From contig CANRFN010000019.1 in the NCBI GenBank assembly GCA_947629915.1, positions 1-64,000 on the forward strand: a stretch of 64,000 nucleotides of DNA. The letters run 5' to 3'. This DNA comes from an uncultured Oscillospiraceae bacterium (lineage in GTDB: Bacteria; Bacillota; Clostridia; Oscillospirales; Oscillospiraceae). The notes under the pieces were generated by a model, which had not been told where the DNA came from, searched no databases, and saw only the letters and a program-made list of their open reading frames with translations. Positions 52,655 through 61,419 of this stretch are shown here, one piece after another; within the stretch, counting starts at the first letter, position 1; each line of letters opens with the position of its first letter. Made by a program: the position numbers and the translations under genes.

Positions 52655-54148
52655 TCAGTCCAGGACAATGTCGTATTTCTCCACATCCATCATCACGGAA
52701 CCGGTGGCCTCGAAGCCGATGCCCACGGCGTCCTGGCGGGTGAAGATGGCCACGGAGGCCGCCACCTCGCCGTCGTTCACAAAGACCTCGATGCTGTTGC
52801 GGTCCATGATGAGCCGCAGCTTTAAAGCCCCGTCTTCTCTGGGCTTGATCAGAATGCTGCGGGTGTGGACGGTGTCCGCGTTGCTGCCGCTGCGGGTGCG
52901 GTCCATCTTCAGGATGCTGGTGTCCGGCTTGTACCGGAGGGTGGTCTCAAACTGGCCGTCCCGGGCCAGGTGCAACCGGAAGCAGCTATAGGAGCTGGGG
53001 CTCACCGGGCGGATCTTCACGGTCATGTCAATCATGCGGCCGTACACGCCCACGAGGCTGATCTCCCCGCTGAGCAGCACGTTCTGGTACACCACGGGGT
53101 TACGCCGATACTGCTCGATCTCCCGGACGGGGGTCTGGATCAGCCGGCCGTCCTTGTCCAGGGTGAGCTCCCGGGGCAGGGTCATCTGGCCGAACCAGCG
53201 GGCGTTCCGGGGCTTTACGCTGAGGGTGTTCCAGTTCTGCATCCAGCCGATCATGATCCGCCGGCCGTCTGCGGCCTCCAGGGTCTGGGCGGCGTAGAAG
53301 TCGATGCCGTAGTCTATGGCCTGGATCCGCTCCCGGACGAAGATGTTGCGCTCTTTGTCGTAGTGGCCCACGATGCACACGTTGCCGTGGCCGGCGTGGA
53401 ACTCCAGGCCGATGGGACTCATCTCCTGAGGGCTCACCAGCAGCACCTGTTTGCCGTCCAGGGGGAAGAAGTCCGGGCACTCCCACATCATACCGTACAG
53501 GTTGCGGGAGGCGTCGACGGTGCCCACATAGGACCAGTCTGTGCCGTTTTTGCTCTCATAGAGCAGCACGGCGCCGCTGCCGTCCGGGGTGCGGTTGCCC
53601 GCCACCAGCCGGTAGGTGCCGTCCGGCTCCTGCCAGATCTTAGGGTCTCGGAAGTCGATGGGGCTGCCGCCCTCCGGCAGGTCCTTCTCCTCCAGCACCG
53701 GGTTATTGGGCCACTTCTCGTAGTCCACCCCGTCCCCGATGGCCACGCACTGGGTCTGGCAGTCGTGAAGCTCGCCGTCCACCTCCCGGATCTGGCGGAC
53801 CGCGGTGTATACCAGCAGCTGTCTGCCATCCGGCAGCTCGATGGCGCTGCCGGAGAAGACGCCGTTTTTGTCGTAGGGCTGGTCCGGGGCCATGGCGGCG
53901 GGGAGCCGCTCCCAGTGCAGGAAGTCCCTGGTCTTCACATGGCCCCAGTGCATGTCGTTCCACTCGGTGGAATAAGGGTAGTACTGATAGAAGAGGTGAT
54001 ATTCTCCCTTGTACATGGAGAAGCCGTTGGGATCGTTCATCCAGCCGATGGTGGGCGTCAGGTGAAACGCCGGCCTGTGTTCAGGGGGAATAAAGGGGGC
54101 ATAGTGCGCTTCAAAGTCCCGGGCTTTTTGCAGCATAGGGCTAATCAT
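52655..54148 (-). CDS. Cytoplasmic GH32 beta-fructosidase
   Basis: A 497-aa GH32 enzyme without signal peptide, so it acts inside the cell on imported sucrose or fructo-oligosaccharides. All three acidic motifs are present: WMNDPNGF near residue 36, FRDPKIW near 170 and WECPDFF near 222. The C-terminal GH32 beta-sandwich includes RLIMDRNSIEVFVNDGE near 440. Length fits sucrose-6-phosphate hydrolase/fructosidase (about 480-500 aa). Since transport is by ABC importer, unphosphorylated substrate is more likely. ATG 54148 with GGAGGAAG upstream overlaps the yesL-like stop by 4 bp, so it is the last gene of the operon. Confidence 0.92.
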   Translation of the reverse strand: MISPMLQKARDFEAHYAPFIPPEHRPAFHLTPTIGWMNDPNGFSMYKGEYHLFYQYYPYSTEWNDMHWGHVKTRDFLHWERLPAAMAPDQPYDKNGVFSGSAIELPDGRQLLVYTAVRQIREVDGELHDCQTQCVAIGDGVDYEKWPNNPVLEEKDLPEGGSPIDFRDPKIWQEPDGTYRLVAGNRTPDGSGAVLLYESKNGTDWSYVGTVDASRNLYGMMWECPDFFPLDGKQVLLVSPQEMSPIGLEFHAGHGNVCIVGHYDKERNIFVRERIQAIDYGIDFYAAQTLEAADGRRIMIGWMQNWNTLSVKPRNARWFGQMTLPRELTLDKDGRLIQTPVREIEQYRRNPVVYQNVLLSGEISLVGVYGRMIDMTVKIRPVSPSSYSCFRLHLARDGQFETTLRYKPDTSILKMDRTRSGSNADTVHTRSILIKPREDGALKLRLIMDRNSIEVFVNDGEVAASVAIFTRQDAVGIGFEATGSVMMDVEKYDIVLD

Positions 54149-54816
54149 GAATCTTCCTCCGTTTCGCTGTTGCCTGCGTTGTCTGTCCCGGTATCCGCCG
54201 CCAGATCCTCCGGTGTCATATGCATGCGAAACACCTCTTCCAGGGGAATGCTGGTGAGCCAACAGATGGCTGCGGGGGCAATGGGAAGCAACAAGGGAAT
54301 AGTCAGGATGAGGGCTGTGCACGCGATCAGGATGAGCACCACCTTCAGGGTCTTCCCCGGGTGGTACAGCATCAGGGTGGCGCTGATGCGCAGCACCTCT
54401 TTTACGCTGCCGTTAAACTTGGCACAGTAGGCGGAGAGATACGCCGCCCACGCGGCAGCCACAAAGAACAGGATGATCACCACGTAGTAGAGGAAGCCCA
54501 GGGCCTCCTTCCGCACCCACATGCCCCGAAACACCCCGATGTCCAGGATGAGCAGGACAAACAGGACCAGCACCGGCAGCCAGGCCAGAAGGGACCGCCT
54601 CAGGTTGTCCTTCATGGCGTCCCGGTAGGTCCTCCAGAGGTATCCCTCATTTTTCCGGATGTAGCGGAACACGGTGGTGTACATGGCCGCTGAGGCCACA
54701 CCCATGGTTACGATGGGGATCGAGCTGATGAACCAGAGGATGCTCAGGCAGATGATGTCTGTAAAGCGAACCAGAAACCGCATCAGCGGGCTATCCATGT
54801 CGAGAAACTTTTTCAT
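54145..54816 (-). CDS. YesL-like (DUF624) membrane protein
   Basis: A 223-aa protein with five to six membrane helices (about residues 18-45, 72-95, 104-128, 145-185). MDSPLMRFLVRFTDIICLSI is the typical DUF624/YesL start. YesL-type genes regularly accompany ABC sugar importers of the LplB/LplC class and glycoside hydrolases in Firmicutes; their function is unknown. ATG 54816 is chosen with GGGGAC as a weak ribosome site; ATG 54831 is the alternative. It sits between a GH32-like lipoprotein gene and the cytoplasmic GH32 gene. Confidence 0.82.
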   Translation of the reverse strand: MKKFLDMDSPLMRFLVRFTDIICLSILWFISSIPIVTMGVASAAMYTTVFRYIRKNEGYLWRTYRDAMKDNLRRSLLAWLPVLVLFVLLILDIGVFRGMWVRKEALGFLYYVVIILFFVAAAWAAYLSAYCAKFNGSVKEVLRISATLMLYHPGKTLKVVLILIACTALILTIPLLLPIAPAAICWLTSIPLEEVFRMHMTPEDLAADTGTDNAGNSETEEDS

Positions 54817-54900
54817 GCAGGTTGTCCCCATTTCGTACAGGGCAAGGCCTTTTCCGGGGCGTTTTCATACCCCGGAAAAGGTCTGCCGTTTTATTTCAGA

Positions 54901-56634
54901 TCAGGTATACTCTCTCAGCGAGCTGAAGAGCACGGTGTTGCCCTCGGCGAAGACCTTGATGGTCTTGCCGCTGGCGCCATACAGGCGGACCGTGAGGGCC
55001 GCCAGGCCGTCGATGTAGAAGATGCCCACAGAGCCCTCCTGGATATAGGTGAAGGAGTAGGTCTTCCCCGCCTCCAGGGTCACCGCAGTCTCGGTGATGG
55101 CGGTGCTGCCCTCGTTGAAGAGCAGGCTCAGGGTGCCGTTGGCCGGGCTGATGGAGATCAGCTTGTTCTTGTCGTTCCGGCCGTTGTAGTCGAAGCTGAG
55201 ACCGAAGCTGCCGGTGCCGGTGAAGCGGAACTCGCCGGTGAGCATGAAGCGCTCATAGCAGGTGAAGGCGTCCTCGTAGGCGTAGATGGAGCCGGACTCC
55301 ACGGAGACGTGGGTGCTCTCAATGGGGAGGGCGCGGCGATTGGGGAAGCTCTGCACCACGCTGTCCACCGGGGCCAGTGCCAGGGTGCCGTCCGCGTTCT
55401 GGATCAGCTTCTGCACGCAGAGGTTGCCGGCCCAGCCGGAGACATCCTGGGTGGAGGAGGCGGACTCAGACCGTCTCGCCCAGCCCACCATGTAGTAGTT
55501 GGAGCCGTCCTCGACGTGCTTGGCCGCATAGAACAGCTTGGCGTCCAGCCGGACGGGGTCCCCATACGGCCCGTACGGGGTGTCCGAGGAGGCATACCAC
55601 AGGGTGTCGTCCTGGGCGGAGTAGGTGATGTAGTACTTGCCGTTGATGCAGAAGGTGTCGCTGCACTCCAGGTTCCAGAAGTCCCCCACGGGGTTTGTGA
55701 AGATGATGCCGTCATAGTGGACGTTCTCCAGGTCCGGGCTCAGGGTGTACTTCAGGATTCGGGCGGTGCCCTCCTGGCTGGCCGTGATGGTGAGGATGAT
55801 GTTGCCGGTCTCCGGATCCACATAGCCCTGGGGATCCCGGAAGTCGTTCTTCTGGCCCAGGCTGGCGTCCGGCGTGATCTCCCAGCCCTCTTTCTTCTCG
55901 AAGGAGGTGGGGGTATCGCCGATGGCAACCATCACCTTCTCGGCGTACTCCAGGATGGCGCCATCCCCGTGGCCGGTGTAGAAGAACAGGTACTTGTCTC
56001 CCACTTTCACCACAGAGCCGGTGCCGATCCAGCTGTCCTGTCCGCCGGAGCGGTTGGCCTCCAGCACCACGTCATCCACTTCGGTATAGTTCACGAAGTC
56101 CGTGGTGGTGGCGAGATACACGGAGTGGTTGTACGAGTCCCCGGCCTCTTTCAGGTAGTAGATGTAGTACGTGCCGTCCTCATAGAAGGGCATGGTGTCC
56201 CCCACGTAGGGCTGGCTGCTGCCGTCCACCGCTGGGCGGAAGAAGGTCTTGTACTCGTAGGCGTCCTCCTGGCTGCCGGGGGTGCGCAGGTCTGTGAAGT
56301 CCTTGTCGTTGCCGGGGTCCGTGATCTGGTCCCCGGTGTTCTTGTCCCAGGCCGCATACAGGGTGAGGTCTCCCTCCACCTTGTCCGCGGACGCATCCCA
56401 CGGCATGGTGAGCCCGGCGTCCTGATACCAGCCCGCGAAATTATACCCGTCCCGGGTGGGCGCGGCAACATCTGCAAGCGTGCTGCCGGATTTCACGGTC
56501 TGGCTCTCATAGCTCTCGCCGCTGTCCAGGTTGCTCTGGAAGGACACCGTGTACTCCGTGGTAGAGCAGCCGCTCAGAAGGATGCCGAGAGACAGAACGG
56601 CTGCAATGGCCGATTGAATCGTCTTTCTTCTCAT
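54901..56634 (-). CDS. GH32-like lipoprotein with N-terminal InlB repeat
   Basis: A 577-aa lipoprotein (lipobox LLSGC near residue 23). An InlB/Flg_new-type repeat comes first (about 28-95, GYNFAGWYQDAGLTMPWD). A five-bladed propeller follows (about 125-445), then a C-terminal sandwich like GH32C (about 455-577). The nucleophile position reads GDTMPFYEDG rather than NDPNG, FRDPQGY supplies the middle aspartate, and LECSDTF the acid/base glutamate. It therefore belongs to a divergent GH32/GH43-like clan-J group seen in anaerobes. It may cut fructan side chains or other furanosides; activity is not certain. ATG 56634 has GGAGG upstream; an ATG at 56646 would include that site. Confidence 0.82.
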   Translation of the reverse strand: MRRKTIQSAIAAVLSLGILLSGCSTTEYTVSFQSNLDSGESYESQTVKSGSTLADVAAPTRDGYNFAGWYQDAGLTMPWDASADKVEGDLTLYAAWDKNTGDQITDPGNDKDFTDLRTPGSQEDAYEYKTFFRPAVDGSSQPYVGDTMPFYEDGTYYIYYLKEAGDSYNHSVYLATTTDFVNYTEVDDVVLEANRSGGQDSWIGTGSVVKVGDKYLFFYTGHGDGAILEYAEKVMVAIGDTPTSFEKKEGWEITPDASLGQKNDFRDPQGYVDPETGNIILTITASQEGTARILKYTLSPDLENVHYDGIIFTNPVGDFWNLECSDTFCINGKYYITYSAQDDTLWYASSDTPYGPYGDPVRLDAKLFYAAKHVEDGSNYYMVGWARRSESASSTQDVSGWAGNLCVQKLIQNADGTLALAPVDSVVQSFPNRRALPIESTHVSVESGSIYAYEDAFTCYERFMLTGEFRFTGTGSFGLSFDYNGRNDKNKLISISPANGTLSLLFNEGSTAITETAVTLEAGKTYSFTYIQEGSVGIFYIDGLAALTVRLYGASGKTIKVFAEGNTVLFSSLREYT

Positions 56635-56666
56635 GTGGGCCTCCATTTCTCACATTTCTCCGGATA

Positions 56667-56700
56667 CGCACAGAGGGGATGCGATCATCCCCTCTGTGCG
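56667..56700 (-). terminator. Intercistronic hairpin before the GH32-like lipoprotein gene
   Basis: CGCACAGAGGGGA (56667-56679) pairs with TCCCCTCTGTGCG (56688-56700). Lacking a U-run, it may stabilise the upstream mRNA rather than terminate fully. Confidence 0.5.
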
Positions 56701-56719
56701 TCCCCAGTGTTTGCGGTGG

Positions 56720-58588
56720 TTACACCACGCTGCTCTGCCAGATCGTGATGTTGCTGAAGTCGATGGTCACCTCGCCCATGGAGGCCAGATCTGCCGAACC
56801 GAACTGGAACAGCATCTCAAAGTCCATATCCATGATCAGGGTCTCGGTGGTGGTGAAAGAGAAGGTCTGCTCCTCGGTGGTGAAGTCGATGCCCTCCTGG
56901 AGCCGCGGATCCCAGCTGCCAGCCGGGTTCAGGGCGAAGCTGCAGGACACCGGCTGGGAGGCCTTGGCGGTGATCTCCACGGTGAAGTAGCTGTCTGCGG
57001 GAAGGGTCATGTTCATGTAGAGCTTGTTGTGCCAGTCTGTGGCGCCGCCCTGGTCGATGCGGTAGCTGAGCACGCCGTCCTGGGTCCAGATGGTGCCAAC
57101 GCCCCGCTCATTGTCCTCATCGGTGCCGTTGTACACGCCCCACTTATAGCTGTCTCCGTTGTAGGGGGCGGCGAAGCTGTCTATGGTCTTCACGGTCTCC
57201 AGGTCGCCCTCCATGGTGCCGAACTCCAGGTTGGTCACGGTGATGGTGTTGGAGGTAACGCCTGCGCTGGGGTTGCCGATCTGCATCCGGACCACGGGGT
57301 CGGAGACAGAGGCGCCGGCGGTGAAGCTGTGGGTGATGGTGATCTCCTCACCCGCGGTGAGGTTCAGGCTGTAGAAGTCTGCACGGGCCGCATCGTTCTG
57401 GCTCAGGCTCTCCACCAGCAGCTCGCCGGTCTGGTCCTGCTCAGACTTCACGGTGAACCGGTAGTAGTACTTGGTGCCGCTCTCGATGGTGTTGCCGCCC
57501 AGGGTCATGTCGGCCTTGATGCTCCAGATGCCGCCCTCGGTGGGATAGTTGTCGATCTGGAACACACCGGTGCCGTCCCCGGCGCAGGTGCCGGAGCCGT
57601 TGGCGCCATCGCCGGCGCTGAGGCTCACCGCGTCAATGCTCATGGTGGAGAAGTCGTTGTTGTACACGGGCACCTCGTGCTCTTCGCCGCTGATCTCATA
57701 GATTTCGATCTTGTCGATGGTAACGGTGAAGTTCTCCGGGGTGGTGTCTGTGGGGTTGTCCGGGTTGGGGGTGATCTTGCCCAGGTTGAGGATCAGCTCT
57801 ACGGTGCCCTCAGCGGGGGCGGTGAAGGTGAGCTCGATGGGGGCGATCTCGGTGCCGATGGGGGCGTTGTAGGTGCCGCCGAAGGTCTCCCACTCCTCTG
57901 CCTGCTCATTGCGGGCCAGCAGATGCGCATAGGTGGGGGCGGTGGACTTGGCCCAGACCTTCACTCTGTAGTCTGCGGCCTTGATCTCCATGCCGGACTT
58001 GATGAGCTGGATGTCGCCATCGCCCTGGCCGGGGTCGGTGATGTCAAAGACAAATGCGCCCATCTTGTGCTCGCCGGTGGCGGCCACGCCCTCTGCGATG
58101 TGGGCGGCCCAGCCGTGGTCATCCACATCGCCGGGCTGGGTGAAGTCCAGGTTGAACAGTTCCACTGCATCGGCGGTGGCCTTAGTCACGGTGAGGGTGG
58201 CATAGGCGTTGCCCTCCAGGCCGCCCTTGTCCACCACGGAATAGGTCAGCTCATAGTCCCCGGGGTCTGCGGGGGTCACCTTGCCGTTGGAGAAGGTGAG
58301 CTCGGGGACGGAGGTGATGGTGATCTTCGCCGTCACATCGCCGTCTTCCGCATCGTTGGCAGTGACGCCGGCCATGGCATCGAACTCGTTGCCGGCCTGG
58401 ACGGAGGAGTCCATCACGCCGCTGATGGTGGGGGCGGTGTTGTCGCCGGTGCTGGCATTGTTATTGCCGCTGTTGCCGCCGTTGTCGCCGGTATTGCCGC
58501 CGCCCTCGCCGCCACCGCCGCAGGCGGCGGTGGAGAGCAGCATGGCGGCGCTGAGAAGGATCGCCGCTACTTTACGCAGTTTCAGCAT
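56720..58588 (-). CDS. Carbohydrate-binding lipoprotein
   Basis: A 622-aa lipoprotein (lipobox STAAC near residue 22, then a Gly/Asn-rich linker). Residues about 50-125 form a DUF5011/Ig-like domain (AEDGDVTAKITI, PGDYELTYSVVD). Three beta-sandwich domains of CBM4/9-like type follow (about 130-300, 310-460 and 470-622). There are no catalytic motifs that I recognise, so it is probably a surface glycan-binding protein that holds fructan near the enzymes and importer. ATG 58588 has AGGAGCG 8 bases upstream; earlier in-frame ATGs have none. It lies directly downstream of the solute-binding protein gene. Confidence 0.8.
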   Translation of the reverse strand: MLKLRKVAAILLSAAMLLSTAACGGGGEGGGNTGDNGGNSGNNNASTGDNTAPTISGVMDSSVQAGNEFDAMAGVTANDAEDGDVTAKITITSVPELTFSNGKVTPADPGDYELTYSVVDKGGLEGNAYATLTVTKATADAVELFNLDFTQPGDVDDHGWAAHIAEGVAATGEHKMGAFVFDITDPGQGDGDIQLIKSGMEIKAADYRVKVWAKSTAPTYAHLLARNEQAEEWETFGGTYNAPIGTEIAPIELTFTAPAEGTVELILNLGKITPNPDNPTDTTPENFTVTIDKIEIYEISGEEHEVPVYNNDFSTMSIDAVSLSAGDGANGSGTCAGDGTGVFQIDNYPTEGGIWSIKADMTLGGNTIESGTKYYYRFTVKSEQDQTGELLVESLSQNDAARADFYSLNLTAGEEITITHSFTAGASVSDPVVRMQIGNPSAGVTSNTITVTNLEFGTMEGDLETVKTIDSFAAPYNGDSYKWGVYNGTDEDNERGVGTIWTQDGVLSYRIDQGGATDWHNKLYMNMTLPADSYFTVEITAKASQPVSCSFALNPAGSWDPRLQEGIDFTTEEQTFSFTTTETLIMDMDFEMLFQFGSADLASMGEVTIDFSNITIWQSSVV

Positions 58589-58619
58589 TTTGCTCGCTCC
58601 TATTTCATTCATTTTAGCT

Positions 58620-58649
58620 GGCGGGGGCTCCACGGATGGAGCCCCCGCC
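58620..58649 (-). terminator. Intercistronic hairpin after the solute-binding protein gene
   Basis: GGCGGGGGCTCC (58620-58631) pairs with GGAGCCCCCGCC (58638-58649). Such hairpins after binding-protein genes commonly protect that part of the message and reduce downstream expression. Confidence 0.6.
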
Positions 58650-58691
58650 TTGATTCAGGGAGGACGCCCTGAGGGATAGGTTCAGTCTGTA

Positions 58692-60422
58692 TTAGGCGTT
58701 GCCGGCATACCGGTCATAGGCTGCCTGGTACACTTCCTGGATGGCGGGCAGGTTGGTCCGGCCGTTCAGGTCGTTCACGAAGCTGGTCCAGTCTGCATCG
58801 GACACGCCGCCGTTCATCAGCCAGCGGATCAGGTTGGTGCGGATGTAGTCGTTCAGGTTGTTCTCATAGGAGCTCAGAGTGTTCTGCTCTGCGCTGGTGA
58901 ACTGCAGGTTGGGGGTGGGGATGGTGTTGGCCGGGACGTACGGGGTGACGTACTTCTCCAGGCGCTCCAGACGCAGCTGGGCGCGGGGCTCCATGTTCAC
59001 CACATGCTCCCAGGCGTAATCATTCAGGTAGATGATGCCCAGAGGGGCGTTCTGCAGGCGCAGCTCATCGGAGGTGAGCTCGCCGGTGAGGGGCTTCTGC
59101 ACCAGCATGCCGTTGGCGTCCAGCTCTTCCTCATACACGATGCCGATGGGGCCGTAGTTGATCTGCGCGGAGATCAGAGGATCATAGTAGCGGTCGAAAT
59201 AGGTCAGGAGGACTTCCACATTGGGGACGTCTGCGAAGAACACCAGCTCGCCGGTGCTGATCTCGGGGTTGTTGGACAGGCACACGGTCTGGTCGCCGTT
59301 GGGGCCAACCAGCGGGCAGCACACGATGTAGTTCTCGGGGTTGGAGACAACGGTCTCACTCTCCCACCAATAGAAGGCGCCGTAGGTCTCAAGGCCCTTG
59401 CCGTTGGCCAGGAAGTTGTCCTGGGAGATCTCGAAGGAGACTTTGTCGATGAGGCCCTTGGTCACCCAGTCTGCGATGAAGTTGGTGGCATCCTTGAAGC
59501 GGTCGTCCTGCACGGTGTAGGTCACCTTGCCGTCCACGATCACACGGTGCTCCAGGTTGTCGTTCAGGCCGAACATGCCGTAGAGGTCGCACTGGTTGCC
59601 CTGCCAGTTGTTGTACACAAAGCTCAGGGGACGCTCGTCATCGGCCTTGCCGTTGCCGTTCATGTCGTTGTCCCGGAAGTAGGTCAGCAGGCTCTCCATC
59701 TGGGCGGAGGTGAGGGTGATGCCGTCCACCAGGTCTGCCTCGGTGATGCCGTCCACGGCGCCGGCGTCAATGGCCACCTTGGCCCACTCTTTGTTCAGGA
59801 ACAGGATGTTGGGGTTCTGCAGCAGGCCCATCTCCTCTACACGGGGAAGGGCATAGATCTTGCCGTCCTCAGAGGTAACCATGGCCTTGATGTCCGGGCG
59901 GTCATTGAGGATCTTGGCGAAGTTGGGCATGTACTCCAGATAGTCGCTGATGGGCAGGAGCACTTTGCGCTGGGCGTACTTGTTGATCTCGCCGGCGCTC
60001 ATGCCTGCGTGGTAGATGGCATCGGGGCGGTCCTGGGCGTTGCCGAAGATCAGGTTCTTCTGCTGGCCGTACACGGACTCGGAGACGTTCTCCCAGTTCA
60101 CATACACGTTGGTGCTGGCATAGAGATCCTGCATGATCTTCATGTCGTTGTAGTCCAGAGCGGACGCGTTCTTGGAGGAGTAGACGGTGAAGGACAGGGC
60201 CTGCTTGCCGGCGTCATTCAGGATGGGGGCGCTGGTGTCCGCCCACTGATAGCCGTAATCGGAGACCAGCTGGTCTACGCCGCTGGCTGCTGCGCCGCCG
60301 CCGTTGCCGCCATTGTCGCCGCTGGAGTTGTTGCCGCCGCCGGAGCTGTTGCCACCGCCGCCGCACGCGGCCAGGGACAGGAGCATGCCGCCGAGGACAA
60401 GGGACGCAAGGAACTTTTTCAT
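58692..60422 (-). CDS. ABC importer solute-binding lipoprotein
   Basis: A 576-aa extracellular binding protein with lipobox LAAC near residue 19 and a Gly/Ser/Asn linker. The rest is a large family 1/LplA-type sugar-binding fold (QALSFTVYSSKNASALDYND, YMPNFAKILNDRPDIKAMVT, DGKIYALPRVEEMG). Its size (about 550 aa) is typical of the LplA/YtcQ group that works with LplB/LplC permeases. ATG 60422 has AGGAGGT 8 bases upstream. Its position with GH32 enzymes suggests import of fructo-oligosaccharides. Confidence 0.9.
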   Translation of the reverse strand: MKKFLASLVLGGMLLSLAACGGGGNSSGGGNNSSGDNGGNGGGAAASGVDQLVSDYGYQWADTSAPILNDAGKQALSFTVYSSKNASALDYNDMKIMQDLYASTNVYVNWENVSESVYGQQKNLIFGNAQDRPDAIYHAGMSAGEINKYAQRKVLLPISDYLEYMPNFAKILNDRPDIKAMVTSEDGKIYALPRVEEMGLLQNPNILFLNKEWAKVAIDAGAVDGITEADLVDGITLTSAQMESLLTYFRDNDMNGNGKADDERPLSFVYNNWQGNQCDLYGMFGLNDNLEHRVIVDGKVTYTVQDDRFKDATNFIADWVTKGLIDKVSFEISQDNFLANGKGLETYGAFYWWESETVVSNPENYIVCCPLVGPNGDQTVCLSNNPEISTGELVFFADVPNVEVLLTYFDRYYDPLISAQINYGPIGIVYEEELDANGMLVQKPLTGELTSDELRLQNAPLGIIYLNDYAWEHVVNMEPRAQLRLERLEKYVTPYVPANTIPTPNLQFTSAEQNTLSSYENNLNDYIRTNLIRWLMNGGVSDADWTSFVNDLNGRTNLPAIQEVYQAAYDRYAGNA

Positions 60423-60497
60423 GTGTAGTACCTCCTGATGTTTTTCCAATAATATTCTTCTATCGAATGAGAATTGCTTGGGAATACCGCTGGGGGA

Positions 60498-61400
60498 TTA
60501 GCCCTTCAGGGAGCCGATCATCACGCCCTGTGCGAAGTACTTCTGCACGAAGGGGTACAGGCAGATCACCGGGGCGCTGGACACGATCACGGAGACATAC
60601 TTGATCTGGTTGGCCATGCGGTACTGCTCGATCATGGTCTCGCCGGAGCCGCCGGTGGTGTTCTCGGAGGCGATGAGGATCTCCTTCAGCACCAGCTGCA
60701 GCGGGTACTGGGCCTCGTCCTGCAGGAAGATCATGGCGTTGAAGTAGCTGTTCCACTGGCCCACGGCGTAGTACAGAGCCATAACCGCCAGGATGGCCTT
60801 GGACAGGGGGATCACCAGTCCGGTGAAGATGCGGAACTCGCCGGCGCCGTCAATGCGGGCGGCCTCCACCAGGCCCTCGGGGATGCTGGACTCAAAGAAG
60901 GTTCTGGTCATGAAGAGGTTCCACACGGAGAGGATGGCGGGGAGAATCACGGCCCACATGCTGTTGAGCAGGTGCAGGCTGTTCATCACGTTGTAGAAGG
61001 GGATCAGGCCGCCGCCGAAGAACATGGGGATGATGAAGTAGATCATGAGGAGCTTCTTGCCCATGAGGGTCTTGCGGCTGAGGGCCCAGCCGGCGGGGAT
61101 GGTAACCAGCAGGGACAGGATCACGGTGATCACGGTGTAGATGATGGTGTTCAGGTAGCCGGTCCACACATCGGTGCGCTCCAGAATCTTCTGGAAGCCG
61201 TCCATGGTGATCTTCACGGGATACAGCACCACTTCGCCGGCCAGAACGGCGTCCGGATCGGAGATGGAGGCGATGATGATGAAATAGATGGGGTAGAGAA
61301 TGATGAGAGCCATCAGGCCCAGGAAGAGCCAGTTGAAGAAGTAGAAGACCTTGTCTCCCATGGAGCTCTTCATCAGAACGGGTTTCGCTTTCTTAGCCAT
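60498..61400 (-). CDS. ABC sugar importer permease, LplC/YtcP type
   Basis: A 300-aa inner-membrane permease with six predicted helices. The EAA loop EAARIDGAGEFRIF (about residues 192-206) contacts the ATPase. The beginning and the ending FAQGVMIGSLKG are typical of the LplC/YtcP family. It is the second permease of the importer. No ATPase gene is in the window, so a shared MsmK/UgpC-type ATPase encoded elsewhere probably energises it. Confidence 0.92.
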   Translation of the reverse strand: MAKKAKPVLMKSSMGDKVFYFFNWLFLGLMALIILYPIYFIIIASISDPDAVLAGEVVLYPVKITMDGFQKILERTDVWTGYLNTIIYTVITVILSLLVTIPAGWALSRKTLMGKKLLMIYFIIPMFFGGGLIPFYNVMNSLHLLNSMWAVILPAILSVWNLFMTRTFFESSIPEGLVEAARIDGAGEFRIFTGLVIPLSKAILAVMALYYAVGQWNSYFNAMIFLQDEAQYPLQLVLKEILIASENTTGGSGETMIEQYRMANQIKYVSVIVSSAPVICLYPFVQKYFAQGVMIGSLKG

Positions 61401-61419
61401 ATTCGTATCCTCCCTTATC

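Noticed and set aside
56633..58672. Plus-strand open frame opposite the carbohydrate-binding lipoprotein gene
   Set aside because: Antisense bias only; the minus strand has a lipobox, ribosome site and beta-sandwich domains.
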